64,000 nucleotides of DNA from Pandoraea apista (GCF_001465595.2 NZ_CP013481.2:3100001-3164000); one strand, 5' to 3'. Shown: positions 9,926-19,848, counted from the stretch's first letter. Notes: generated by a model not told the origin, from the letters alone. Translations and numbers: made by a program.

Positions 9926-11200
9926 TTACTGCGCCTTTGCAGGCAGAATCTTGCCCGAAACTTCACCGAAGCCAACACGGTAGCCGTCACCCTGACACCA
10001 GCCCGCCATCACGACGGTATCACCGTCTTCGATGAACGTGCGCTTGGCCCCGCTGGAGAGCGTGATCGGGTTCTTGCCGTTCCACGTCAGTTCGAGCAGG
10101 CTGCCGAAGGAATCCGGCGTGGGGCCGCTGATCGTGCCCGAGCCCATCAGGTCGCCAACGCGAACATTGCAGCCCGAGACCGTGTGGTGAGCGAATTGCT
10201 GAGCCATGCTCCAGTACATGTGGCGGAAGTTGGTGCGGCAGATGGACGTCGGTTGCGCGTCGCCTTCGGCTTGCAGAAGCACTTCCAGCTCAATGTCGAA
10301 CGCGTGCTTGCCTTGCTGCTGCAAGTAAGACAGCGGCTGCGGGTCTTGCGCCGGACCAGCAACGCGGAACGGCTCAAGGGCTTCCATCGTCACGACCCAC
10401 GGCGAGATCGACGTGCCGAAGGTCTTCGCGTTGAACGGGCCGAGCGGCACGTATTCCCACTGCTGCAAGTCGCGCGCCGACCAATCGTTGAGCACCACCA
10501 TACCGAAGATGGCCGCTTCGGCGGCTTCCACGCTCAGCGACTCGCCCAGCGACGTGTTGCAGCCGACGATGAAGCCGGTTTCGAGTTCGAAGTCGAGCTT
10601 GCGGCAGCCACCGAAAATCGGACGCGGCTGGTCGGGCAGTTTGATCTGTCCGTTCGGGCGATGAATCGGTGTGCCGCTCACGACCACCGAACTGGCGCGG
10701 CCGTTGTAACCGATGGGGATCTCCAGCCAGTTCGGCAAAAGGGCGTTGGCCGGATCACGGAACATCGAGCCCACGTTGGTCGCGTGCTCTTTCGACGAGT
10801 AGAAGTCGGTGTAACCCGGCACCTGCACGGGCAAGTGCAGCGTGGCATCGGCGAGCGGCACGAGCGCTTGCGCGCGCAACGTAGCGTTATCGCGCAACGC
10901 ACCGTCACCATCTGCGGCAAGAAGCGAGGTCAGTCGAGCGCGCGTAGCCCGCCAGGCGGCACTACCCAGCGACACGAAAGCATTGATGGCGGACTGCGCG
11001 AAAACGGGGGTATCGCCCGCCTTGAGCACCCCGGCGGCTTCAAGAGCTGCCAGGTCGAGCACCTGATCGCCAATGGCCACGCCTACACGCGGCGTGGGTT
11101 GCGATGCGGTACTGAATACGCCATACGGCAGATTTTGCAGCGGAAAGTCCGTCACGCCGGTGTTGGCAGACGCGACCCAGCTTTGCGGGAGTGCAGACAT
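9926..11200 (-). CDS. fahA: Fumarylacetoacetase
   Basis: Final step of tyrosine/phenylalanine breakdown by the homogentisate route: hydrolyses fumarylacetoacetate to fumarate and acetoacetate. 424 residues, full length for the family. Recognisable segments: LPYGVFSTA near the start, VPGYTDFYSSKEHATNVGSMFR (metal and catalytic residues), LDFELETGFIVG (Glu ligands), NDWSARDLQQWEYVPLGPFNAK. Start at 11200 gives MSALPQSWV; upstream bases hold AAGGAACTCCAC. It follows hmgA by about 100 bases on the same strand, forming an hmgA-fahA operon. Confidence 0.96.
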   Translation of the reverse strand: MSALPQSWVASANTGVTDFPLQNLPYGVFSTASQPTPRVGVAIGDQVLDLAALEAAGVLKAGDTPVFAQSAINAFVSLGSAAWRATRARLTSLLAADGDGALRDNATLRAQALVPLADATLHLPVQVPGYTDFYSSKEHATNVGSMFRDPANALLPNWLEIPIGYNGRASSVVVSGTPIHRPNGQIKLPDQPRPIFGGCRKLDFELETGFIVGCNTSLGESLSVEAAEAAIFGMVVLNDWSARDLQQWEYVPLGPFNAKTFGTSISPWVVTMEALEPFRVAGPAQDPQPLSYLQQQGKHAFDIELEVLLQAEGDAQPTSICRTNFRHMYWSMAQQFAHHTVSGCNVRVGDLMGSGTISGPTPDSFGSLLELTWNGKNPITLSSGAKRTFIEDGDTVVMAGWCQGDGYRVGFGEVSGKILPAKAQ

Positions 11201-11300
11201 GTGGAGTTCCTTGTTCGAGGTAGTGCGTCGGCCGGCCCGGCACATCGCGTGCATGGGACCGGCCGTATCAAAAGTGAGTGGAGTCGCGGCGCGATGCCGC

Positions 11301-12620
11301 TTACTTCTGGTTCGGATTGAAGTGTTTCTTCAGACCTTGCCAGCACGTGTAGTAGTTGTCCTGCAACTGCTTGCTCTCCAGCGCGAAACGCGTCGGATGA
11401 ATGACGGCTGGCGTCTCGAACATGAACGCCATCGTGGCATCGACCTTGTGCGGCTTGCTCGTATCGGCCGCAGAGGCTTTCTCGAACGTGTCCGCATCGG
11501 GACCATGGCCGGACATGCAATTGTGCAGGCTCGCGCCGCCCGGCACGAAGCCCTCTGCCTTGGCGTCGTACACGCCCTGGATAAGCCCCATGAACTCGCT
11601 GGCGATATTGCGGTGGAACCAGGGTGGACGGAACGAGTTTTCCATCGCCAGCCAGCGCGGCGGGAAGATCACGAAGTCGATATCGTCGACACCCGGTGCA
11701 TTGCTTTGCGATTGCAGCACCAGGAAGATCGAGGGATCCGGATGGTCGTAGCTGATCGACCCGATCGTGTTAAAGCGGCGCAAGTCGTACTTGTACGGCG
11801 CGTAGTTGCCATGCCATGCCACGATATCGAGAGGCGAATGGCCAATATCGGCACGCCACAACGCCCCGGCGAATTTGGCCACCAGTTCGAAGTCGCCTTC
11901 GACATCTTCGTAAGCCGCAACCGGCGTCAGGAAGTCTCGCGGATTCGCCAGACCGTTCGAGCCGATCGGTCCCAGATCCGGCAAACGGAACAGTGCGCCA
12001 TAGTTCTCGCACACATAACCGCGCGCCCGTCCATCGAGCAACGTGACCCGGAAACGTACGCCGCGCGGCAGCACGACAATCTCATAGGGTTCGACCTCGA
12101 GCACGCCGAATTCCGTCGCGATGCGCAAACGCCCTTCCTGCGGCACGATCAGCAGTTCGCCGTCGGCATTGTAGAAGAAGCGCCCTTCCATGGACTTGTT
12201 GGCGGCATACAGGTGAATACCGCAACCGTGCGCAGTGTCCGGGCCGCCGTTACCGGCCATTGTGACCATACCGTCAACGAAGTCGGTCGGCGTATCCGGC
12301 ATGGGCAGCGGGTCCCAGCGCATCTGATTCGGCGGCGTAGGCACCTCGCCGAAACGGCTCAGCCAGCGCGATTGCTCGATAGCGGTAAACGGCTTGTGCA
12401 TGGCGGCGGGACGAATGCGATACACCCACGAGCGACGGTTGTGACCGCGCGGTGCGGTGAACGCCGTACCCGAGAGTTGTTCCGCATAAAGGCCGTACGG
12501 CGCACGTTGCGGCGAGTTCTGTCCGATGGGCAGCGCACCGGGCAACGCCTCGGTTGCGAACTCGTTGGCAAAACCGGACAGATAGCCCAGTTCCCCCTGA
12601 ATTTGGTCTGCTTGGCGCAT
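11301..12620 (-). CDS. hmgA: Homogentisate 1,2-dioxygenase
   Basis: Non-haem iron enzyme that opens the ring of homogentisate to maleylacetoacetate. The 439-residue product begins [21 protein letters not shown] and carries the family pattern [16 protein letters not shown], with C-terminal cupin-like iron ligands in the [19 protein letters not shown] and ASEFMGLI regions. GAGG upstream supports ATG 12620 over the longer open frame. First gene of hmgA-fahA; a maleylacetoacetate isomerase gene is not next to it in this window. Divergent from a LysR gene. Confidence 0.96.
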   Translation of the reverse strand: MRQADQIQGELGYLSGFANEFATEALPGALPIGQNSPQRAPYGLYAEQLSGTAFTAPRGHNRRSWVYRIRPAAMHKPFTAIEQSRWLSRFGEVPTPPNQMRWDPLPMPDTPTDFVDGMVTMAGNGGPDTAHGCGIHLYAANKSMEGRFFYNADGELLIVPQEGRLRIATEFGVLEVEPYEIVVLPRGVRFRVTLLDGRARGYVCENYGALFRLPDLGPIGSNGLANPRDFLTPVAAYEDVEGDFELVAKFAGALWRADIGHSPLDIVAWHGNYAPYKYDLRRFNTIGSISYDHPDPSIFLVLQSQSNAPGVDDIDFVIFPPRWLAMENSFRPPWFHRNIASEFMGLIQGVYDAKAEGFVPGGASLHNCMSGHGPDADTFEKASAADTSKPHKVDATMAFMFETPAVIHPTRFALESKQLQDNYYTCWQGLKKHFNPNQK

Positions 12621-12636
12621 AAATGGCCTCGTCTCC

Positions 12637-12654
12637 TGATTTCGAATGAAATCA
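12637..12654. promoter_or_regulatory. Dyad near hmgA start
   Basis: TGATTTC-GAAT-GAAATCA: perfect 7-bp arms around a self-complementary AT/GC core, 16 bases upstream of the hmgA start. Suitable as an operator overlapping the hmgA promoter or leader. Confidence 0.45.
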
Positions 12655-12703
12655 TTGTCCGACAAGCGACCACATTTTGCGATATAAATAGACAAATCCA
12701 CTA

Positions 12704-12720
12704 TATTCACAATACGAATA
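12704..12720. promoter_or_regulatory. Candidate LysR box between hmgA and its regulator
   Basis: TATTC-N7-GAATA, a perfect 5-bp dyad containing the T-N11-A pattern recognised by LysR-type regulators, 14 bases before the LysR start. Its place in the divergent gap suits autoregulation together with activation of hmgA. Confidence 0.5.
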
Positions 12721-12733
12721 ATATCGCTGCCAC

Positions 12734-13639
12734 ATGATTTCCTTACGCGACGTCGATTTGAACCTGCTGGTTGTTTTTCATGCCGTGCTCACGCATCGAA
12801 GCATTTCTCAGGCGGCGCGGGAGTTGGGGTTGTCTCAACCCGCCGTGAGTAATGGATTGGCGCGCCTGCGGCAGACGTTCGAAGACGAACTTTTCACGCG
12901 AACCGGCAATGGGATGCAACCCACGCCGTTTGCCGAAGCATTGGCCGAGCCGGTGTCGGCCGCGCTTGCCGGTATCTCGCGGGCAATCAATCATCGTGAG
13001 GCGTTCGATCCAGCGAGCAGTCAGCGAGAATTTACGTTGGCGATGACCGACGTTGGAGAGGTGTACTTCATGCCTGCGCTGGTCGATCTGTGTACTCGGC
13101 TGGCCCCGGGGGTGCGTGTCAGTACCGTGCGCACGACGCTCCCCGAACTGAAAGAAGCCATGGCGGCAGGTCGCATCGATCTTGCGGTGGGCGCCTTCGA
13201 CGATCTGACCGGGCCATTCTTTCAGCGCCGCTTGTTCAGTCAGCAATATGTGAGCATGTTCCGCATTGGCCATGCGCTGGATACCCCTCGTGCGGGACTG
13301 GCGGAATTTCAGGCGGCACGCCACCTGTTTGTGGCCACCGGCGACAACCCGTATGCACGCGTGAATCAACTCCTCGCGCAGGCTGGCTTCGGTGCAGACG
13401 CCAATTTCTGGGTTCCCCACTTCATCGCCGTGCCTTATGTCGTGAGCGCCAACGATCTGGTGGTCACCGTTCCGCAGAAGTTCGCGGAGCGCGCGGCCGC
13501 GCCGTTCGGCCTGAGATTCGTCAAGCCGCCGCTTCGACTGCCCGCGCTGCAAACGAACGTGTTCTGGCATCGCCGATACCATCAGGACGCCGGTAATCAG
13601 TGGCTGCGCCAGTTGATTTCAGAACACTTCGTCGAGTAG
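12734..13639 (+). CDS. LysR-type transcriptional regulator
   Basis: A 301-residue LysR regulator. Residues 4-63 form the winged helix ([50 protein letters not shown]), followed by the substrate-binding domain starting near residue 90 ([19 protein letters not shown]), which resembles the NodD/SyrM-like branch. Divergently arranged with hmgA-fahA, so it most likely controls homogentisate breakdown in response to a pathway intermediate; the effector is unknown. It ends 25 bases from the convergent hybrid kinase. Confidence 0.88.
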   Translation: MISLRDVDLNLLVVFHAVLTHRSISQAARELGLSQPAVSNGLARLRQTFEDELFTRTGNGMQPTPFAEALAEPVSAALAGISRAINHREAFDPASSQREFTLAMTDVGEVYFMPALVDLCTRLAPGVRVSTVRTTLPELKEAMAAGRIDLAVGAFDDLTGPFFQRRLFSQQYVSMFRIGHALDTPRAGLAEFQAARHLFVATGDNPYARVNQLLAQAGFGADANFWVPHFIAVPYVVSANDLVVTVPQKFAERAAAPFGLRFVKPPLRLPALQTNVFWHRRYHQDAGNQWLRQLISEHFVE

Positions 13640-13664
13640 TGAGAGGCAGCACCTGAGGCCGCAC

Positions 13665-16600
13665 TCAGGCGTCGGTGGCAATCGCTTGGCCCTGAGCACG
13701 CAACCAGTTGTTCCATGCGACGTCAAGCGCTTCCAAGGCCGCTTCCATCTGTCCAGCGGATGCCTGAGGCGCCAGGTGCTCGACCTGCGCCGCAAGCGAC
13801 GCCAGCGAACTCAGGCCGAACGCCATGAAACCACCGCGCAAGCGGTGGGCGGAGTGACGCAATGTCTCGCGCGACATCTCGGCCAGCGCCACCCGGCAGT
13901 TCGCGATGTCCTGATCTGCGATCTTGACGAACGTGTCGTGCAGCTCCGGTAGCGGCAACCGCCAGTCTTTCGTCGGCGCCGCCTCGGGCAGCGCTTCAGA
14001 CACGCTGTCGATCGAATGCGAAGACGCGGGCAACGGCGCGATCTCCATACAAAGCGACGGATAGCGGGCCCGGACCAGTTCAATGACACGCAACAGCGAG
14101 CGCGCGTCAACCGGCTTGTAGACAACGGCGTCGAATGGCGAGTTCGCCTCCCGATCGTGACGCAGCGTGACATCGGCCGTCGCCACCACCACGGGAACGT
14201 GCGGCGCACGCGCCTTGATTTCTGTCGCGAGCGCGTGCCCGGAGAGATGCGGCATGTTGGCGTCGGTGATCACCAACATGTGCGATTCCGCGTCGAACGC
14301 ATCGAGCGCCTCGCGCGGATCGTGATAACAGTCGACCATTGCCCCCAGCCCTTCCAACTGGCGCGACAACAGCATGCCGCTGATCGGATGATCGTCGGCA
14401 ACGAGCACGTACCAGCCGGCCAGCGGTCTGACGCGCGTGCGGGCACTTCCCGCGGCCGGCAGATCGCTCTCGGCGCCGCCCCGCGACGGCGCAGTGCCGA
14501 GCGCGTCCCAAAGCTCCGCTTGCTGGAACATCGCGATATCGCGTGGCCAGAGGGGCACGCTACCGGCCAGATGATCGACGGGTGTGGCGCGCAGCAGATA
14601 GACCTCCGCGCCCGCCATGCCGCGTACCGGCCACTCGTCGGCGAACATGAGCAAGCCGGCGTCCTGCTCGCGGCCACTCCCCGAGGACCATGCCACCGCG
14701 TCGTCGTATCGGACGGGTTGGTAACCGGCCCGGCGAATCGATGCATCGAGATACCAATGACGTCGGACGAGTGCGCTGACATAAGCAAACGTCTCTCCGG
14801 TCGCGGGCGCCTGTACTGGCACACTGTCCAGCGCCCAGGGCAGATGGAGCGTGAAGCGCATCGTGGTACCCGCCCCTTCCTGACTCTCGACCTGCAACGT
14901 GCCGCCGAGCATGCCGACGAACTGATGCGAAATCGCCAGTCCCAGCCCGGTGCCGTGTTGCATGCCGGGCTCGTTGGTACTCTTGCCGAACGGCCGGAAC
15001 AAATCGGCCAGATCGGCCGCCGCAATGCCGACGCCGCTATCGTTCACCGTAAAGACAACGTCGCAGCCCTGCGCGTCGGCGCGTATGACCATCGCGCTGA
15101 ACGCCACATGCCCTTTCTCGGTGAACTTGATGGCGTTACCGACGAGGTTCGTCACGACCTGCCCCAATCGCATGGCATCGGTGTGCACCGTGCGGGCGAG
15201 TTGAGGGTCGATCATCCAATCGAGCGTGAGCCCCTGCAATCGCGCACGCCCGGTGAACGACAGCCCGACAGCCTCAAGCTCCTTGAACAGCGAACAGTCG
15301 CGGGCATTTAGCTCGAAACGGCCGACCTGAATCCGCGAGTAATCGAGCAGATCGTTGATGAGATCGAGCAGGTTACGTGTCGAGCTTTCCATCACGTCGA
15401 CGTAATACCGATGCTCGTCCCCGAGATTCTGCGCACTCAACAATTCGATCGACGCCAGCGTGCCATACAGCGGCGTGCGCATTTCGTGGCTCACGGTCGT
15501 CAGGAAAACGTCTTTGGCGCGATTGGCATTTTCGGCGGCGAGGCGCGCCTTGCGCTGCTCAAGCTCGAAGCGGCGTTGCTCAGTGACGTCGGACAGCGTG
15601 CCGATCAGCACCGGCTGCTCGCGAAAGACTGTATCGACAAAGCTCACGGCATAGTGGCGCTCCCCGGCATCGTCGAACGCGCTCAACAAACGTCGCACGG
15701 GACGCGCCACCACACCGCTATGCAATTGCCGGTACATGCGCGCCAATTCGCCTTCGCCCAGGTGCCGCAACAGATCGACCGTACCTGCGTACGCCGGATT
15801 GCTCATCACCATGGCGGGTTCGAACGGATCGATGATCGCCATGCCAACGGGCGCCGTCTCGATCAGTGTTTGTGTGAACGCATCTCGCTCAAGGAGTGCC
15901 GTGGTACGACGACGCGCAGGCTCGATAATGCGTTGACGCATATAACGCATCGCCGCATAAATGCCGGTCGCATAGAGCAACAGCAGCAACGTAGCGCCAA
16001 TCAACAGCGTTGCGCCTTGCTGTAGCAAATCCGCCGGTCGAACGGCATATCGAACGAACCACGGCGAGGAAGCGAGATGGCGCTCGAAGACTACGCGTTC
16101 ACCGTCGTAACGCAAGACCATTTGCGCGTCGCCGAACATCGGCAGCGTGACAAGCGTACGCATCGGGCCCAACGGCGAGAGTGGCGCTCCGGCGCTCGCC
16201 ACGACAAACCCGTCGGGCGATACCAACTGGAGCGCTTCGCCCGTGCGTTCGAGCGTTCGCAAACGCGGCGGAATGATTCGCTCGGGCGCCATGCTGGTCC
16301 CGACGTAGAGCATGAGATGTCCGTCAAGATCACGGATCGGCACGAAGCTCGAAACGACCGTCTCGTGCGTGATGGAGTTTTCGTAGTTGTAGGTCCAGAA
16401 CGGACCGTCGTTGCCAGCATGTACGCGCGCAGCGTAACGCTCAACCTTGTTGATCTCCGAGAGCGTCGAATGCGCGTCGCGCGCGAGCGCCTCTGCGCTC
16501 ACCGACGGCATGTCGGTCTTGGTGCGGTGTGCCGAGAAAGCACCGTCCGCGGAGATGATGAAGGTTTCGTCCTGCCCGCCGAGTGCGCTCCAGAAATTGG

Positions 16601-17045
16601 CGTCGAGATTCATGAGGCGAAGCGTGAGTCGTGCCAATACCTCGGCCCGCTCGGGCGGGATATCCGCCAACTTGACGATCTGAAATTCATCGTCCCAACC
16701 GGCCCCGACAACGCGCTTCGCGGTGCCAACGGGCATGGCGAGCAGCGGCTTCAGAATTCGGTCGGTGAGCGATTGCGTCACGCCGCCAGGCCGAACCGGA
16801 CTCGCCAGCGTGGCTTGTGCCATATTGCTGGCCTGCTCATTGAAAATTTCGACGTCGCGAACCTCATGCCCGACGGTGGCAAAGAAGGCCGCAGTCTTCT
16901 GGGCCCCTTGCCAGACCATGCCGAACAAGCCGTATGAAACCGCCGCAGCCCAGACCGACAAACCGAAAAGCAATGCCAACAAGCCGCCGCTACGAAGCAG
17001 GCGGCCGGCAATCGCAATGTCACGCGTCATCGTTCTGTCGGGCAT
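13665..17045 (-). CDS. Hybrid sensor kinase with receiver and HPt domains (RcsC/BvgS-like)
   Basis: About 1126 residues. Order: membrane segment near 20-45, periplasmic sensor (about 48-340), second membrane segment (about 342-366), PAS-like domain (385-490), HisKA with VSHEMRTPLYG (phospho-His near 520), HATPase (NLVGNAIKF, NDSGVGIA, GTGLGLAIS), a degenerate receiver-like linker, a true receiver with LVADDHP and ITDANMP (phospho-Asp near 928), and HPt with SAHRLRGG (His near 1067). The full phosphorelay can therefore run within one chain and pass to the adjacent response regulator. ATG 17045 is chosen; TTG 17054 and ATG 17030 are alternatives, and none has an ideally spaced ribosome site. 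It lies 29 bases after the regulator gene in the same direction. Confidence 0.9.
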   Translation of the reverse strand: MPDRTMTRDIAIAGRLLRSGGLLALLFGLSVWAAAVSYGLFGMVWQGAQKTAAFFATVGHEVRDVEIFNEQASNMAQATLASPVRPGGVTQSLTDRILKPLLAMPVGTAKRVVGAGWDDEFQIVKLADIPPERAEVLARLTLRLMNLDANFWSALGGQDETFIISADGAFSAHRTKTDMPSVSAEALARDAHSTLSEINKVERYAARVHAGNDGPFWTYNYENSITHETVVSSFVPIRDLDGHLMLYVGTSMAPERIIPPRLRTLERTGEALQLVSPDGFVVASAGAPLSPLGPMRTLVTLPMFGDAQMVLRYDGERVVFERHLASSPWFVRYAVRPADLLQQGATLLIGATLLLLLYATGIYAAMRYMRQRIIEPARRRTTALLERDAFTQTLIETAPVGMAIIDPFEPAMVMSNPAYAGTVDLLRHLGEGELARMYRQLHSGVVARPVRRLLSAFDDAGERHYAVSFVDTVFREQPVLIGTLSDVTEQRRFELEQRKARLAAENANRAKDVFLTTVSHEMRTPLYGTLASIELLSAQNLGDEHRYYVDVMESSTRNLLDLINDLLDYSRIQVGRFELNARDCSLFKELEAVGLSFTGRARLQGLTLDWMIDPQLARTVHTDAMRLGQVVTNLVGNAIKFTEKGHVAFSAMVIRADAQGCDVVFTVNDSGVGIAAADLADLFRPFGKSTNEPGMQHGTGLGLAISHQFVGMLGGTLQVESQEGAGTTMRFTLHLPWALDSVPVQAPATGETFAYVSALVRRHWYLDASIRRAGYQPVRYDDAVAWSSGSGREQDAGLLMFADEWPVRGMAGAEVYLLRATPVDHLAGSVPLWPRDIAMFQQAELWDALGTAPSRGGAESDLPAAGSARTRVRPLAGWYVLVADDHPISGMLLSRQLEGLGAMVDCYHDPREALDAFDAESHMLVITDANMPHLSGHALATEIKARAPHVPVVVATADVTLRHDREANSPFDAVVYKPVDARSLLRVIELVRARYPSLCMEIAPLPASSHSIDSVSEALPEAAPTKDWRLPLPELHDTFVKIADQDIANCRVALAEMSRETLRHSAHRLRGGFMAFGLSSLASLAAQVEHLAPQASAGQMEAALEALDVAWNNWLRAQGQAIATDA

Positions 17046-17074
17046 AGACTCCAACGTCGGTTGGCGAGACGAAC

Positions 17075-17749
17075 TCAGACAGCACTCGGCGCTTCAACTT
17101 CGCCGTCGCGAGAAAACTGAACCGGGCTCGATACGTGAAGCTTGAACAGTTCCATGTCGGTACGGCAGCCCAGCTTGCTCATCGCCATACGCTTCTGGTT
17201 GTTGATCGTCTTGGCGGAGCGCTTGAGCGCATCGGCAATCTGCGACACGTTCAAGCCGTCCAGATACATACGCAGCACTTCCATTTCCTTGGGCGATAGC
17301 GGACGTCGCGCGGTCGGCTTGCGACGCATCTGCTCCTCGAGAATCTGCTCGGCTCGCCCGCCGCGATAGCTCATGCCCCGTCGGCAGCGCTCTACGCACA
17401 CTGTGATCTCGCGCAGATCGTCGGACTTGGTCATCACGCCCAGCACGCCGCAACTGTCGAGCGCATGGATGATCGCCGGCTGTTCGATCGACGTGAACAC
17501 GATGATCTTCACGTCAGGATACTTGCGGCGCACGCGATTGATCATGACGAGACCGTCGCCGAAAGTGCCACCGGGCATACAGTAGTCGGTAATCAGCACG
17601 TCGACCGAATTGGTCTCCAATGCCTTGAAGAGCTCCGTCGAGTTGGTGACGGGGGGAAGTACATGAAACCCCGGGTCCGGCGAGAGCATTTCACGCAGTG
17701 TGGAGGCGATGATCGGGTGGTCATCCGCGATAAGAATCTTTACCATCAT
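17075..17749 (-). CDS. RcsB-like response regulator (receiver + LuxR-type HTH)
   Basis: 224 residues. The receiver begins VKILIADDHPIIASTL; phospho-Asp lies in VLITDYCMPGGTFGDGL, a stretch close to that of enterobacterial RcsB. The C-terminal LuxR-type helix-turn-helix (LSPKEMEVLRMYLDGLNVSQIADALKRSAKTINNQKRMAMSKLG, about 152-195) is also more RcsB-like than NarL-like. Two adjacent ATGs (17749, 17746) follow AAGGA. It is the first gene of a two-gene unit with the hybrid kinase, an order like bvgAS/evgAS. Likely controls surface or envelope genes; targets unproven. Confidence 0.9.
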   Translation of the reverse strand: MMVKILIADDHPIIASTLREMLSPDPGFHVLPPVTNSTELFKALETNSVDVLITDYCMPGGTFGDGLVMINRVRRKYPDVKIIVFTSIEQPAIIHALDSCGVLGVMTKSDDLREITVCVERCRRGMSYRGGRAEQILEEQMRRKPTARRPLSPKEMEVLRMYLDGLNVSQIADALKRSAKTINNQKRMAMSKLGCRTDMELFKLHVSSPVQFSRDGEVEAPSAV

Positions 17750-17967
17750 TTTGCAGAATCCTTTTAAAAGAAGTCAGCCGTGGGCGCGCGCGATCATTCG
17801 CCGTGTCTACGCGTCATGGCTTCCCAAAAGAGGAATGTGCGTCGAGTCGACACACGAATTGGTCACGAATGCATGACCTCGTTTGTTACTGTGCGACCGG
17901 GACCTGACAGTCCGACGCATCGCAGTCTCCGCCACGCGCTCCGGGGTCGATCCACCGGTATCACTCG

Positions 17968-18471
17968 TTATCCGGCGGCATTGGCCGCCCTTGGGTTATC
18001 TACCGTCGTCCACGCAGAGCACGTCTTGTGGCCCGTGAGTCGAGAGGTCCCCTCGCCGATGACCGGCTTGACGCAGTACCGAATACGCACACCACGCAAC
18101 CCCGCCGAAGGCATCATTTCCCGGGCGTGTCCGACCACACGAATACGGGTGGGTCCGGCCGCCGCTTCCCAGAGATGCACCGTATCGGTTTCGGGCCAAT
18201 CAGCCATCCATCGATACGTTCCTCTGACAACACTGCCGACTTGCGGTGTGCCGCTCATCGCGACCGCCGCTGCTACCGGCCTCATACGGGCTTCAACGTC
18301 TCGAGGAGGCGGTGGCGCCACGTCGGAAAGCGACGCGCCGGCACTTTCCATCTCATGCGTTGTGCCTGACACCGCAGCAGTCGATGCCTTGTATTCGCTG
18401 CATCCCGCGAGTAAGACGATCACGAAGGTGCTACCCAGATTTGCCAGGGTGACGATGGCGCGTCGGCCCAT
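17968..18471 (-). CDS. Hypothetical lipoprotein
   Basis: From ATG 18471 the protein begins MGRRAIVTLANLGSTFVIVLLAGCSEYK, a textbook lipoprotein signal with LLAGC as the lipobox. Starts at 18537 (ATG) or 18570 (GTG) would add 22-33 residues before the signal. The mature part is about 145 residues: a Pro/Ala linker (SDVAPPPPRDVEAR) and a beta-rich segment with VGSVVRGTYRWMADWPETDT and two Cys (RYCVKPV, HKTCSAW) that recalls Ig-like repeats of invasin-type proteins. It lies 218 bases upstream of the RcsB-like regulator on the same strand and has a dyad like an Rcs box upstream. RcsF is also an outer-membrane lipoprotein sensor, but there is no sequence resemblance. Confidence 0.68.
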   Translation of the reverse strand: MGRRAIVTLANLGSTFVIVLLAGCSEYKASTAAVSGTTHEMESAGASLSDVAPPPPRDVEARMRPVAAAVAMSGTPQVGSVVRGTYRWMADWPETDTVHLWEAAAGPTRIRVVGHAREMMPSAGLRGVRIRYCVKPVIGEGTSRLTGHKTCSAWTTVDNPRAANAAG

Positions 18472-18945
18472 GGCTCGCCTGATGCGCAGGCAATGGGATG
18501 AAGAAGTCGAAAGCGTGTCAGCCTGTGTCGTGGTCATCAATGCAAAGCCCTTCGCCTCGCCGCGTGACACATCGACGTTACGCGTCGTCTTGCGACCAGC
18601 AGAAATATAGGATAAATCTACAAAGTCCAGCCTATTTGGATCTGCTTATAGGAAATATCCTAGATCAAATTAGGCGGATCACCTGACGGAACCTAAGTGC
18701 CACCCGCAACATGCGGTGTTTTCATGCGGGAACAACCCGATTCATGTACCGCTCATGCATGTGCCACGTTCAAATGGACAGGCGGATGACCAAAAGATTC
18801 ATTCGACGCGGTGTGCGCGTGTCAACCACCATTGACGCTGGGCAAGGTGTGCAGATTCACCGGAGGCAGGACGTCACCCGGATAACGTGGCGATTCCTGA
18901 TAGTGACGAATGCGCCCCGCATGACAGTGGAATTGCCGTCGGGCG
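18472..18945. other. Gap between lipoprotein and TauE/SafE gene
   Basis: 474 bases without a supported gene. The first half near the lipoprotein is AT-rich (18600-18680) with three TAGG/CCTA-type motifs (18608-18620, 18631-18636, 18649-18662). The second half looks like ordinary GC-rich sequence; short open frames there lack ribosome sites and family features. Confidence 0.6.
18649..18662. promoter_or_regulatory. Rcs/Bvg-box-like dyad upstream of the lipoprotein
   Basis: TAGGA-AATA-TCCTA is a dyad with perfect 5-bp arms. Aligned by eye with the enterobacterial RcsAB box (TAAGAATATTCCTA) it agrees at 10 of 14 positions, and its TAGGAAA half equals the reverse complement of the BvgA heptad TTTCCTA. 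A second imperfect copy (TAGGATAAATCTA) lies at 18608-18620. The RcsB-like regulator is encoded next door. Confidence 0.42.
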
Positions 18946-19848
18946 TCAGACGCCAAAGGCCTTGAAGAACATGCCGAGCGCGACGGCAGCCATGAGCATA
19001 GAGAAAAGCTGCTGTAGTTTCGATGCCGCAAGACGCGGTGCGAGCGCACGTCCGAGCAACATGCCGATAATGGCACCCGCCACGAACATCCATCCCTGAG
19101 TGCCCGGGTGCATGCCGTGCCACCAGGCGTTGGCGACGGTCCCGGCAGAAATCAGTGCAATGACGAAAAGCGATGTCGCCACGACGCCGTGCACCGTGAT
19201 ATCGGTAAAGCGCCGCAACGCAGGGACGATCACGAATCCCCCCCCTACGCCGAGCAATCCCGATGCAAAACCGGATACGGCACCGATGCCGCTCAGTGTG
19301 CCCGCGACGCGACGCGTCCAGTGCAGTCGCCCCGTTGCGGGATCCAGACGACACGGCGGCAATGGCGCGCAGTTAGCCGATTCCCCGTTGCCAGCGGCCT
19401 TGGCTGCGCCCGAAGCACCGCTGCGCGACGCACGGTACATACGTGTGGCCACGATCAGCATAGCGATGGCGAAAAGGCCGACGAGCCAGCGCTCCGGCAA
19501 CCGGTGTGCCATCCATGTACCGAGCGGCGCGACGCAAACCCCCACCCCCGCCATCAGCATGGCGGCGCGATAACGCACCAATCCGGCGCGCAGGCCCTGC
19601 GCGCTGCCGACCGCGGCGCTCGCACCGACGGCGAGCAACGCGACTGGTCCGGCCTGCGGCACGCCCCATCCCAGCCCGAAGACTAGCGCCGGCACGGCAA
19701 AAATGCCGCCGCCAGCCCCCGTCAATCCCAATACAAGACCGACGGCAGCGCCCAACAAGGCGGCCATCGGCGAAGCACCCGAGAGTTCGACAAACATGGG
19801 CGGAAATCCGGCAAAAAGTGACTTATCGCTCAAATCACTATTAGTCAT
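18946..19848 (-). CDS. TauE/SafE-family sulfite exporter-like membrane protein
   Basis: About 300 residues with the two-repeat TauE/SafE structure: ALLGAAVGLVLGLTGAGGGIFAVPALVF in the N-terminal half and GIGAVSGFASGLLGVGGGFVIVPAL in the C-terminal half, each with the Gly-rich GxGGGxxxVP motif, and about eight membrane segments. Family members are thought to export sulfite, sulfoacetate or related organosulfur anions; no sulfur genes adjoin it. ATG 19848 lies inside a 16-bp palindrome and lacks a clear ribosome site; an ATG about 50 bases downstream (MFVELSGASP) is an alternative. Confidence 0.85.
   Translation of the reverse strand: MTNSDLSDKSLFAGFPPMFVELSGASPMAALLGAAVGLVLGLTGAGGGIFAVPALVFGLGWGVPQAGPVALLAVGASAAVGSAQGLRAGLVRYRAAMLMAGVGVCVAPLGTWMAHRLPERWLVGLFAIAMLIVATRMYRASRSGASGAAKAAGNGESANCAPLPPCRLDPATGRLHWTRRVAGTLSGIGAVSGFASGLLGVGGGFVIVPALRRFTDITVHGVVATSLFVIALISAGTVANAWWHGMHPGTQGWMFVAGAIIGMLLGRALAPRLAASKLQQLFSMLMAAVALGMFFKAFGV

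Noticed and set aside
14016..15311. 431-codon open frame opposite the hybrid kinase
   Set aside because: Antisense shadow of HATPase and receiver coding sequence.
18711..18965. 84-codon open frame in the gap before the TauE/SafE gene
   Set aside because: No ribosome site, no recognisable motif, overlaps the convergent gene end.
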